Source: Bolinopsis microptera (taxonomy: Eukaryota; Ctenophora; Tentaculata; Lobata; Bolinopsidae). From it: a stretch of 64,000 nt of DNA. Below, in pieces: positions 45,721 to 56,845 of this stretch. The stretch's first letter is position 1. Each line of letters begins with the position of its first letter. The position numbers were made by a program, and so were the translations under genes. The stretch spans positions 248,001 through 312,000 of the forward strand of contig NC_087073.1 of assembly GCF_026151205.1 (NCBI RefSeq). Direction: 5' to 3'. Under the pieces are notes generated by a model, which did not search any database, was not told the origin of the DNA, and saw only the letters and a list, made by a program, of their open reading frames with translations.

Positions 45721-47019
45721 ATTTGATAACGATGAATTGTAAATTTCGATCAATTTATATTTTTCGGTCTCCAATTATTGAACTGCGGAAGCTGGTTGCC
45801 TCAACAATGTTGACTATGCATGGTATGACTGAATTGTAAACACGTGATAATTGAACGAAAAATAAATGATGAACATGATTCAAAAACTGTAAACCACCAA
45901 ATGAATTATCGCTTAAATTTAAATAAGTATTTAAACAAAAACCATCATGTGCCGTTAAGCAGCAGGGCGCGGCTCATCTGGGCCACAGCAAATCGGCGAA
46001 AATGGGTTCGAAAAAGCCACTATTGGCACTCGAGTCCTTGATCTTTCCGATGGTTCACTGGGGCTTTTGAGCTGCCGTCCTTCAGCTTCTGTAAACTGAA
46101 ATTACTACCAATCCAAGTTGAGGCAATCAGCCGACGCGCGGCTTTTATGGTTATATATGATATGTTTAATCTGTAATAAAGATCAAAATTCAAATTTGTT
46201 TCTCTAAAAATTTGTTTCTCTCTTTTGAGTACGACGAACGATGACACCACCACCAGCCGTTAATTAATAAGTCCATGGGTGACGGGATAAAGTTAAAGTA
46301 AGATGTGTAATTTCATATTGCCTATCACCTATCACCAAAGTTACTTTGCATATACTGCTTCTAGTTACACGATAGCGATCTCAGTTCCCAATAACGTGTG
46401 ACCCAACAGAAGGGATTGTGGAAGGACACGTACATTTTTCATTAACACGTGCCCTGATTACCCCCTCCGTTGAGCTACTATACGGGGAACGTTGATGGTT
46501 GACCGCCAGTCTGTAGTCAGATCGTTAATAAATTTTACTTTAAAATTGGTTGCCGGGTGATGGTGTCAGTGAGAGACGTTAAGTTAGGTGAACATTGGTA
46601 CAAAAATATAATAATATAGCAGTTTATCTCAAAGTTAAAATCACTATTTGTTAAAGTATACAAACAGTTCTATTCAAAAGAACAAAGTCCGAGAGCAGAG
46701 ATAAGAGAAGATTTGGAGACTATACACGCATATGTGGGGTTTAAATTTGGTATTAGTAATTTTAGGGTTCGACCGAAAATGTTGGTCGGTTGGTTAATAG
46801 GGAGCAGTCACTGTCATTAGAATTATCAGATTAGGAGCAACAATTAGAATCAAATTGGACATATTGTGTATTGTGGCCCAGAAATCAGTGAAACCTAGAA
46901 TGGCGGTAAAATGCTAGCGCGCCTGAAAATAAAGAAGTATATCCATGATAATGACGTTTGGCGGCAGCGCCTGCCGATACCTGGATTATATATATATATA
47001 TTATTATATTGTGTTTAAC
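45720..47019. other. Intergenic DNA with one dispersed repeat
   Basis: 46412-46470 repeats 38776-38850. No gene. A TATATATATATATTATTATATT run lies at 46989-47010, at the 3' border of LINE 3. Confidence 0.4.
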
Positions 47020-50000
47020 TTAGAATTCAGTGAAATTTTTGTCATTCCATTCAGCACCATACCTGTTTTGGGCATTCATCAATGACTTTTGTAATTTATT
47101 CTTAACAGAAGAACAAGAGGAATTAAAATTATATGAGCCAATTTTACAAAACTCATTCCACAGCCACGCTGATTTATAGATGAATTGTTTAGTTGGAGAA
47201 GGTGTGATTATTATTACATATTGTCTTTCCTATGAGATATGGTGAACAAAGAGAACATTGAAATTGGTACTCTTGTCTTAATTATCTTTAAAAATTCCAT
47301 TAGGCAACGTAGTCTATATAGGTTCTCTACAGCTAGTAATTTATGTTTTGCAAATAGAGGTTTGGAAGACTCCTTAACATAAAAATCGCAACCCAAACGT
47401 TGGGAGCCAAACGGTCTAACTCTAGCACATGTTTTGAATTTGTCTACATATCTTTTATGGTCTCCGAATAGAATTCTTATACATTTCTTCTGGGTAATAA
47501 ATAGTGGTTTTAACTGGATATTAGGAATACCTCCCCAGACAGAAATAGCAAAACCGAGATGTGATTCAAAGAGAGAATGGTAAATTTGTTTATATATAGT
47601 GATTCTGGTAAGCATTTCTTAATACGGTAGATACGTCCACAAGCACTGCTTAGTTTTTTGTTAAGGGATTGTATGTGTGGTTTCCAACTTAATTTGTCAT
47701 CAATAATTACTCCAAGGAATTTAGTTTGAATAACACGCTTGATTACCTTGTTATTCATGGATAGGTAATAGCTATCTATATCGGCGTTTAATTCATTATT
47801 GTTACGTTTATTTGGAGAGAAGTACATGTAACAGCACTTTTTTACATTAATGTGTAGTAGGTTTACTATCATGTACTTATTAACAGCCTGCAGTATTTTG
47901 TTAGCCATGTCATATACCTTATCCTTTGAGTCGGCTGCAACAAATATATTAGTGTCGTCAGCAAATAGAACAAATTTACCTAGACTTGTTATATTACAAA
48001 TATCATTTATGTACAGTATGAACAGTAGAGGTCCGAGCACACTCCCTTGGGGGACTCCAAATTCTACAGGTAATTCATCAGATTTTACATCAAGAACGTC
48101 CACAAATTGTTTTCTATTAGATAAATAACTAGAGATAAGATTTAGAGCATTTCCTCGGATACCATAGTTATTTAATTTTGTTATTAGCTTAGAGTGGTCT
48201 AGGGTATCAAAGGCTTTAGAAAGATCTACGAAGACACCTAGTACGTGCTGCTTTTTGCTAGTTAACGATTCAATACCAATGAAACGAAAAGTTTTCAATG
48301 AAACGAAAAGTTTTATTTTACATTCCTTTAATCATAAATAAAATAAGAGCTTAAACCACGAATTAGTTAGCTAGAAGTAAACTTGAGGAAATATTTTTGG
48401 TGATTGTATATAATTATTTAAAAAACTTTATTTGGTTGTTAGTATTTTTATTATGGTACCTAAGTGGTTGAATTTAGTGAGACAAGGTCAGTTTCTCTAT
48501 TATCTTAGAAAAATTTCTACTTTACAGTAGGCAATGCTGAGTGGCAGGAATGAGGGACCAAAACGCTTGGGGCTAACAATGGCCCATTTACAAACCACTT
48601 CAGACATGGCAATGATGTCATTTATGCTTAATTCGTCTGAAACTGACCCTACTGCACTTGTAACATTCTATAAAAATCTCTTCTAAAATAGGTATAAAAT
48701 GCATAACACAAAACACACAAACAAAATGTTTATAATCCTTATATAATAAATTTCTATAGAACTTTTAAATTTCTATAAAACTAATAAACCTATATATTAT
48801 ATTCATTTTGCACCCAGAGAAAGATGTGATCACAGAGGTAGTTTCGATATTATGTTCATGACAAGGTATGGGGCTGCTGCAAGTTATATTTTGCTAAGAT
48901 ATTACCGCTTTTTCAAGCTTAAGTAATCTAGGCAAGGTCAATTTTAAAGTTTTTGAATTTTGTCGAACGCTGTTTAAGGCTAAGTTCCAGTCATTTGGTT
49001 CTCCTTCCTTTTGAGTGTGAGTGATGGTGATTCTTATGGATGATTTGAGGTGATTGGGCTTATAACAGGTGAATGTAGTTAGCATGAGATTTTGTCGTAC
49101 TGTATTCCATATTGTCCCTGCTCTGTATATGTAGCTGTCTGATGGTCTAGGTGTGAGAATGAGTGTCTCTTTGCCAAGTCTGCCAGATGTTTCAAAGAGG
49201 GAGTATAGTGATATAATATGTTCTACAGAATAATTAAGTGCATGACTAGTGGAATGCCCTTTTCTGAAACCAAATTGGTTTTCATGAATTATTCCCTTAG
49301 AGGTTAAGAAACTATACAACCTAGCATATATCAGTTTTTCTAGTATTTTCCCAAAAACAGGTAGTGTCGATACGGGTCTATAATTTCCTAAAAGCTGTTC
49401 ATCTTCCTTTTTGTAAATCGGACTAATTCTCCCTGTCTTAAGTTCTTCAGGAAATAGGCCTTCTTGCATGCATCTATTGAAATACTTCACTAAATACGGT
49501 GCAATTACTTGACACGACTTCTTAATTACATGAATAGATATGTCGCTTGATTTACCATTTTTTAATTCGTTTATGGTCTCTATCATTTCAGCACTGTCAC
49601 AGTCTTTAAGATAAATACTGGATGTGATGGATTTCGGGAGGTAGTCGGTAAATGTTGGTAAATCATTTATTCTTAAATAGTCATGAGAATACACTTCATT
49701 AAGATTAGATGCAATGGAAGCAAAGTACTTGTTGAACTCATTTGCAATTACACGACGATTGGTTACACGCTCATTATCAATAATAAAGTTAGGTTTCGTC
49801 TGACGTCTCTTCTTACCACGTAATTCGTTAATTATCTGCCAAGTTTTCTTGCTGTCACCAATACATTCAGCAATCTTTCCCCCGTGATACTTATGTTTTG
49901 CACAATTAATGAGGTGGTTTAATAACTTCCGGTGTGCTTTAAATTCCTGATGACGCATTACCTTATTTGTACAGTGATAACAAAGACAGTCTGATTGGTT

Positions 50001-51500
50001 GGGTGTTGAGGTGTTAAGACATGCCTTTTTCCTGCCTTTATCTTAAGTTCATAAAGCTCATGTTTTCTATTTACAGAGTTAATTAGGCCTGACGTAATTC
50101 ACGGATTATTCCTAGCGGTTCGTTTAGAACACTTAGGTTGCTCTAGTTTACATGCGTTGTCTAGTTGTTGATTAAATACTGAGACAAAGTCGGTGAAATT
50201 CTCTGGTGGCCTATTTAACAAATCGTTATCGAGTGCTTTAACAAAATGATCAACGTTAGTTCCACAATAATCGTAGTATTGGGTGTACTTTTGCTCGTGG
50301 GCCTCATTACTGACTAGGGGTGATTTGAATATGTGGAATACAGCGTGATGATGGCTGATGCAAGTACTTATTGATCCAGAGTAAACAGAATTTTCTATGT
50401 TGGTAGTGAGTATGTTATCAATGCATGATTGCTTACATCCTGGTTTGTGGTGCGTGTAGGTGGAGATTAGAGGTGACAGACCAAAGCCTAATATCAAGTT
50501 TTCGAAGTCCTGAACAAGTTTGGTGTTTTCATCATGTAAATCAATGTTAAAATCGCCAATTAGGTGGACATTATTCTTTGGACATTGTTCAATAATCTTC
50601 TTAAGTTCGTTGAGTGCTTCGGTGGAATTTCCACTTGGGGGACGATACACTACGCCTACATGGAGGGGTTCATCATGTTGGACGGTTACAAATATAGTTT
50701 CTAGATTTTCTGATACCCATGATAACTCATCGTTTACGACTCCATTAAGAGTGTCTTTTATGTATAACGCTACACCACTTCCTTTTACTTTATTGACATA
50801 TTTATCTTGATAAAAACGATTATACCCTTCTAAATGGTAAACACTACTTTCGTCTATTGTAACATTAGTTTCAGCAAGTCCAATGAATTGGAACTTTCCG
50901 GCTATTCTGTCTAACTCCATGGTGAAGGCGTCAAAATTTGTTTTATTACCATCAATGTTTTGAAAGATCGTTGAGCAGTTATTTTCAAAGTGCGGTTTCA
51001 TTAGTATATTAAATTCCTTAAGTGTATAAGACTTACAGTTTTCTAGCATATCAGAGATTTTCTGAATACAAGGGTCTTCAGAGTCGACCATTACTTTAAA
51101 AGGATTGTGTTTAATAGGGATAGAATGTTTACAGTTTGTACAGTAGAAATTTTCGTTAATTATTTGTGCTTGAGATGACTTGAAGCATTTAGCATGGAGA
51201 ATTCTATTACAGTTAAAGCATTCAAAGTGGGGAAGCCCTAATCCAATACTCTTTTGACAGTGATTGCAAATTTCTTTTTGAAGACGATTAATCATACCTG
51301 ATTTAACCGCCAGACGTCGTCTGCTGAGATGCAGCCGAGTCTTTAGCCACATTGCTGTATAGTCTTCCATTCACTCTACCAGAGCGTCTTCTCTTGTCTT
51401 TTCCACCATTTAGTCTAAGAAATATTGATTGTTTAATTATCCCTGCAAGAACTCTAGCCCCAGTCCCATCTCCAGAAAGTTGAGAACTTGCTAGGAACCA
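47020..51500 (-). pseudogene. LINE 3: broken PHD-endonuclease-RT element, with LINE 4 nested
   Basis: Read on the minus strand from about 51500: ORF1 C-terminus (LAGIIKQSIFLRLNGG...), stop, then ORF2 from about 51298 (MINRLQKEICNHC): PHD finger, APE endonuclease (FQNIDGNKTNF, RPPSGNS, GDFNIDLHD, SHHHAVF) until a stop at 50099 after ARNNP. The frame resumes at 49958, with RT N-terminus to ALNYSVEHI at about 49220. There LINE 4 intervenes (48290-49218). RT resumes at IESLTSKKQHVLG (48270) with LSKAFDTLDH and LFADDTNIFV, with further breaks near 47600 and 47214, and C-terminus NFTEF to 47020. Closely related to LINE 1. Inactive. Confidence 0.85.
48290..49218 (-). mobile_element. LINE 4: 5'-truncated tail nested in LINE 3
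   Basis: Inserted between EHI and ESLTSKKQ of LINE 3's RT. It encodes only the extreme C-terminal part of a LINE ORF2 (TPRPSDSYIYRAGTIWN ... stop at 48894) followed by about 600 bases of 3' UTR. It ends in two copies of the unit AAAACTTTTCGTTTCATTG. The same 3' UTR and terminal repeats recur at 63035-63290. Confidence 0.8.
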
Positions 51501-51559
51501 GCACTTAGGGACACAATTTTGCTGAGAAACGGATTCGTGTGCTGAAAATTGATACTCAA

Positions 51560-53215
51560 TACTAAGTATTGTATCAAAAAATTTTCACCGATGGCGATAA
51601 TAAGGAAGCGAGTATGAAAAATTCATTGAAACAAGGAAATTTATTTTACGTCTACTTTTTGCAATACAAGGAAATGAAAATTGTAGCTAGGGAAATAGTG
51701 GTCGTTTACACATTACGTAATCACTGAGGGGGAGGACTGTACTTAATGATTATGATTGAGTTATTTGAAAACAATACCCATAATATATATAACAGATACA
51801 ACATCAACAGTCACAGCAGGAGGTACGACCCCTTGATGTGACGGGCTGTTGATGATGGACATGGTTTGACAAACGTTGACCAACCCGGAGTTTTTGGAAT
51901 ATATCGTATACAAAGCCGTACAGGATGTAAAAGGACGTGAAAACAAAAGGACGTGAAAACAAGAGAATTTGTGTTTATCAAGAAAACAACATAATGTAAT
52001 GTCGAGAATATTACAGCTCGAGCCGTTATCACTGAATGCATCAAATAAAGGTATATAATATATAAAGTAAAATACAACGTAGCGCTCGATTTTAATAAAT
52101 ACGTAAAAAGTTCGAAAATAAGAGATGCGCCGCGCAATACTAACTATATATATATATAAATTAAATTTTAATCTTAATAGTATTCAAATACTTTATAAAT
52201 CATAAAATAAGTCAAATTTATTTTTGGCATGTTGTTTTATTTATCTTTTTAAAATGGAAAAATTTTTTTTGAGCATTCACTGCACTAATTTCAGCATTAT
52301 TTAAATTAAATTGAAAAGAATTGCTGTTTTGTACAACACTAAATATTGAACAATTTTTTGACAGTATAGATGCTGAAATGCAGGCATGCCTGCAGTCAAA
52401 TTTCGAAAAAAAATTGCAATTATTCAAATTAATACGTTTACCCAAGATGCGCGCAATAAAAGCCGCGCATATTAGTCTATTTCAGATAAGTCAGAGTTGC
52501 TCAAATCTGTATTACGAATCGAGCGCTCATCCGTGGGTTTAAGGGACACATCTTATTTCTGAAATTTTTAAATACATAACATCTGTGGTAGATAATTTCA
52601 AATACGTCATGCGAGATGCACCAACATTAATGAACAAACGTTTCTTATTATGATATGACCCAGTTGACGGGGTATTCACATATCGTGAGATTTGAGATGA
52701 CGCAGGAATGCAAGTTTTATTCCTTTTATGCCTCGCACTTTGTACTAGAAACAGATCAATGAACAATAAATGCAAGTCGCGGATAACGCAAATTTAAAGT
52801 GATATACCCTAATATACCGATAAGACAACTCCAAATCAGTGAATATCGGAAAAACCGAAGCCACCCATGTCCTTGACTAAACACTTATTGTCTGTTGTGT
52901 AAATTTCTTCTTGTTATAAATCAAACAATATGTTTTATTATCGAACTGAAAACTGGTAATAAAAATGCATAATTTCAATTTATAGAACTTCAACTATTAT
53001 TAGGCAGTTCAAGTGTATATTAAGATGTTTATATTGAGATGCCGGTGTAAATACGTTGTTAGATGAGTTGATGAGTTATGACAGCAGATAATATCTACAT
53101 ACTAAAAAAATGATCCAATTTAAGCTATAATTCGTTACAATTTCCCGAATAAACTTTGCTCATTCGTGTTTCAAATTTATCAAAATAAATTACGTAGTAG
53201 TTAAAAATTAAAAAC
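51560..53215. other. AT-rich DNA with a possible LINE tail
   Basis: Near 51622-51645 the minus strand reads AAATTTCCTTGTTTCAATGAA, resembling the CTTGTTTCATTGAA LINE terminus, so a short minus-strand LINE tail may lie at 51622-51760. ORFs at 51.8-52.8 kb have no protein-like pattern. Nothing else seen. Confidence 0.35.
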
Positions 53216-53219
53216 TATT

Positions 53220-53760
53220 AGAGCAAGAACACAACAATAGTCTCTTTAATTATGCAATTCATTATTCAAGTACATACTTAATAATTTGGAATATTGAAGG
53301 GGTACAGGTAGCACTCACATAAAATTAATGCAATGAATACTCCATGCTACAATGCTATCATTATGATAAAACGTTCAACAAACCGTTATCATACAACCAT
53401 CGAAATATATGATAAAAATGAATTCAAACCTTTTGAAGGTATAAAACTTTGTAAAATTTGGTTATTCATAATGAAAGAATGAATATATTTAAAATCACGG
53501 AATGAAACATATCCCCCGGTTAATAAAACAATATTAATTACAGTCACAAGGTAAATTAAACTACCCCAGCCCATTTGTATAATAATATAAATAGATCTTT
53601 CATTTTAACTGAAAATTGCTGCACGAAACAAAAAATACCGTGTTCAAACTATCACATAGTTCTGATATATTTAGCAATGAAACCCATCATACTGCTGTAA
53701 GTGCACAAAGTCAAATTACGGCAACATGCAACATGATTTCAATCTTTTAATCCATATATT
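53220..53760. repeat. Local duplication, copy A (uninterrupted)
   Basis: About 540 non-coding bases repeated at 53888-55370 in the same orientation with roughly 90% identity by eye. This copy has no insertions and shows the pre-insertion state of copy B. Confidence 0.85.
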
Positions 53761-53989
53761 CTAATAAATTATTGAGCCCTCATCAATAAAACAATATTAA
53801 ACACGTTGAAATAGGGATTTTAAAAACAGTCCATGTGGGTTGAGTGTGAAAAAACACATAATGTTTCAATTTGATTTAGAAATCAAAACAACAAGAGAAC
53901 ATGAGAACAACAACAGTCTCTTTAATTATACAATTCATTATTCAAGTACATACTTAATAATTTGGAATATTGAAGGGGTACAGGTAGCA

Positions 53990-54096
53990 CACCAAATGGG
54001 CATTATATTTTATGAATTGTTTTACATCTTTTTATTCTGTAAAATGTGCTAAAATTAAAATTCTTGTTTCATTGAAAAAAATTCTTGTTTCATTGA
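53990..54096 (+). mobile_element. 107-bp LINE tail insertion
   Basis: The extreme 3' end of a LINE: CACCAAATGGGCATTATATT, CTGTAAAATGTGCTAAAATT, then ATTCTTGTTTCATTGAAAAA and ATTCTTGTTTCATTGA. Related to 34685-34882. Its edges are defined precisely by comparison with copy A. Confidence 0.8.
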
Positions 54097-54322
54097 CTCA
54101 CATAAAATTAATGATACAATGAATACTCCATGCTACAATGCTATCATTATGATAAAACGTTCAACAAACCATTCTCATAAAACCATCAAAATATGTGATA
54201 AAAATGAATACAAACCTTTTGTAGGTATAAAACTTTGTAAAATTTGGTTATTCATAATGAAAGAATGAATATATTCAAAATCAAGGAATTAAACATATCC
54301 CCCGGTTAATGAAATAATATTA

Positions 54323-55160
54323 CTAAGACAGGGACGTTTCAACTGGCGCCATGATCAGGTTCTACGTGAAATCATGAAGACTGTTTCATCACAGATTGAC
54401 GAGTTTAATTCCGACATCGCCAAGGAATCGAAGAGGGCACCGTCGGTCTTTCACAAGGCAGGCAATAAGCGCGAGAAGGTTACCTTAGCTGACCCAACGA
54501 CTGGAAGATAATATTTGATGAGGATGAGAGACAGAGGAACTTCCCGCAGCACATTGCAGCTACACCACTAAGACCTGATGTAGTGATCTATTCAGATAAA
54601 GCAAAGAAGGTTTATCTAATGGAGCTGACCTGTGGAGTGTGGAAATGAGCAGAACTTTGCTGATCAAGAGAAGCGAAAGATGAAGAGATATCAGCAGCTG
54701 ACAGAAGAGATAGAAGCCAACGGATGGGCTTGCAAGCTCCAGACAGTAGAAGTGGGAGCTCGAGGCATTTACAACTATTATAGCCTCCCAACATTTATGA
54801 ACCACCTGAACGTAAAGAACAAAGAGAAGAAGAAGGCCTGCATGAAGATCGCTGAGATCAGCCTGAGGGAATCGTATACCATCTATTTGTCCAGAAACAC
54901 TACCATATGGACAGATGATTGGGAGTTAGTCAAGAGACCAGTAATAGCATAGTAGGAGCGTAGAATGTTTGGGCCCAGAAAAACATGTTTAATACCGCTA
55001 TGAACCCGTCATAAGCCGGGGACTAGTGACTACTATGAAAGTGATGATGCTGTGTTGTTGAAAGACCTTCGACCAATCAAAGATGTACCTCATCACGCCA
55101 AGCAGTTATGCTTGTAGGTGAATATACACATATAGAGTACAACAACTTTATAACACTCCA
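54323..55160 (+). pseudogene. Retroelement C-terminal fragment with nuclease-like motif
   Basis: Pieces in different frames read RFNWRHDQVLREIMK, RPDVVIYSDKAKKVYLMELT and VEVGARGIYNYYSLPTF. The order (RHD.VL..I ... RPD.....K....ELT ... VEVG.RG) is that of the restriction-endonuclease-like C-terminal domain of some invertebrate retroelements, D..E-x-T being the candidate nuclease core. Frameshifts and stops (for example the TAA at about 54510) make it dead. An ORF at 54632-54952 covers only its last part. Confidence 0.6.
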
Positions 55161-56342
55161 CAGTGACAAGGTAAATCAAACTACCCCAGCCCATTTGTAT
55201 AATAATATAAATAGATTTTTCATTTTAACTGAAAATTGCTGCACGAAACAAAAAATTCCGTGTTCAAACTATAACCTAGTTAGAAATATTTAACAATGAA
55301 ATACAAGAGTTGATCAGACTGCTGTGCTTAAATTAAGTGCACAAACGGAAACATGCAACTGATTTTAATCAACAACAAAATCAGTAAAATCTTTCCAGTG
55401 CACCCTTGCGAGATTTTCCTTTGGAATTCTTTACCAAGTTGTTCACAGTTACACTGGTCACTGATGCTACTGAGACTGGGTCTCTTGCTGCTCCTTCATA
55501 GTACGCCCGTGTGCCAAATTTGAACTTGCGTAACGCAACATTACCGTGAGGATCTTGTCGTCTGTCCAGATATGGAACGCCAACTTGGTTCATAGTGTCT
55601 GCAACTTTCTGAACAAACTGGCGGTTGTTACCAATAGGTGGTCCATTTCTCTTGACGAACATCTCCTTCTGTAGTCTAAGATCGTCGTTGTGGGGTCCAG
55701 CATTAGTGTACCGGTTGCTATGGTACATCTCCATCTCTGAACCGAGTGTCTCACACAAAGCTTCAGACACTGCAGCTGTCAGGAGTACCGTCAACAGATG
55801 AAGCATACCAGGACAGACCATAGATCTCAACTGTTGAGTAATAAGTAGCTTCTTGCAGTAGTGTTGAAGACTACATGTCACGCCTTGTAGTGTCCGATCT
55901 CTATCCACCTCGTCTTTTGCTTTCTTCAACTGGAGAACGAGCATCGAAAAAGAAGCATCGTTCACTTGATTTGGGTCACGACTAAGTCTCTGAAGAGGGC
56001 CCAACTCGACCACCTTGACAGTTGTGAAAGCTGCCCCCAAGCTAGGAATATCTGTGAACTGTGCACCTAAGCATTGACCCTGACCATGACGATTGAGCTG
56101 TCTAGTATTGTCAGGCACATATGCATGACATAAGCTACACCGTTTGTTTTCTGGTATCAATACATCGACGTAGTCAATGTTCAGCTCAGCTTCTAGCTTG
56201 TTGAGGAAGTGTCCAGCAGCTGGTAGACGTGTTGTTGACTCTCGCCACCACTTGGTATTGGAATACCAATAATACCGGATGACAGCTCTCATTCTAACGA
56301 TCATGTCCTGATGGCGTCTGTTTAATTCCAACATTTCTCTGT

Positions 56343-56477
56343 TGTTATGAATCGTTGTGACAAGGTAAACGCAAGACTAAAAGCTAAAAGCTAAACCAAA
56401 ACCAAAACCAAAACCCAGGTAGTCATCCTGAATAGTATATCGGTTAATCATACAATAAATTACTAGAATATATAACA
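56343..56477 (-). repeat. 3' LTR (element orientation), 135 bp
   Basis: Starts TGTTAT and ends ATAACA, a 6-bp inverted end. Contains a CCAAAA triple repeat. Identical by eye to the other LTR. Confidence 0.95.
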
Positions 56478-56845
56478 TCCCGTTCAACTAAAAAGTGTTA
56501 AAAACAATATAGATTTAATAATTTAACTGAATTCGTAAAAAAATGTGATATAAATCGATCGTACAAAATTTAAAATGTTGAAAACGTGGTCAAAATGAAA
56601 TCTACAAAATTGTTAAGTGAACTCACGTGAAAATGTTGAAACGTGTTGCGCTCGCTACACGATTTAAAACTTAGCGCATTCCGTTTAAAACAAAAAATAA
56701 CGTGTTATTCTTCAAAACTTAAACGTGACAGGGAATATTTAATAACTTTACGTTTGATCTGGATAATTTAACTGGATTAATGTGTGGTTAGATTTACACA
56801 TTCAAAATAAAACAACTGTCATAAAATGTGATAATGAAACGTGTT

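Larger units (their letters stand above)
53888..55370. repeat. Local duplication, copy B (two insertions)
   Basis: Matches copy A except for two blocks absent from A: 53990-54096 (LINE tail) and about 54323-55160 (retroelement with nuclease-like region). Confidence 0.85.

Noticed and set aside
46000-46030. tRNA B-box-like GGGTTCGAAAA
   Set aside because: No matching A box or cloverleaf nearby; I found no tRNA or rRNA gene in the window.
52218-52775. Short ORFs at 52.2-52.8 kb
   Set aside because: No motif, no coding composition, overlapping on both strands.
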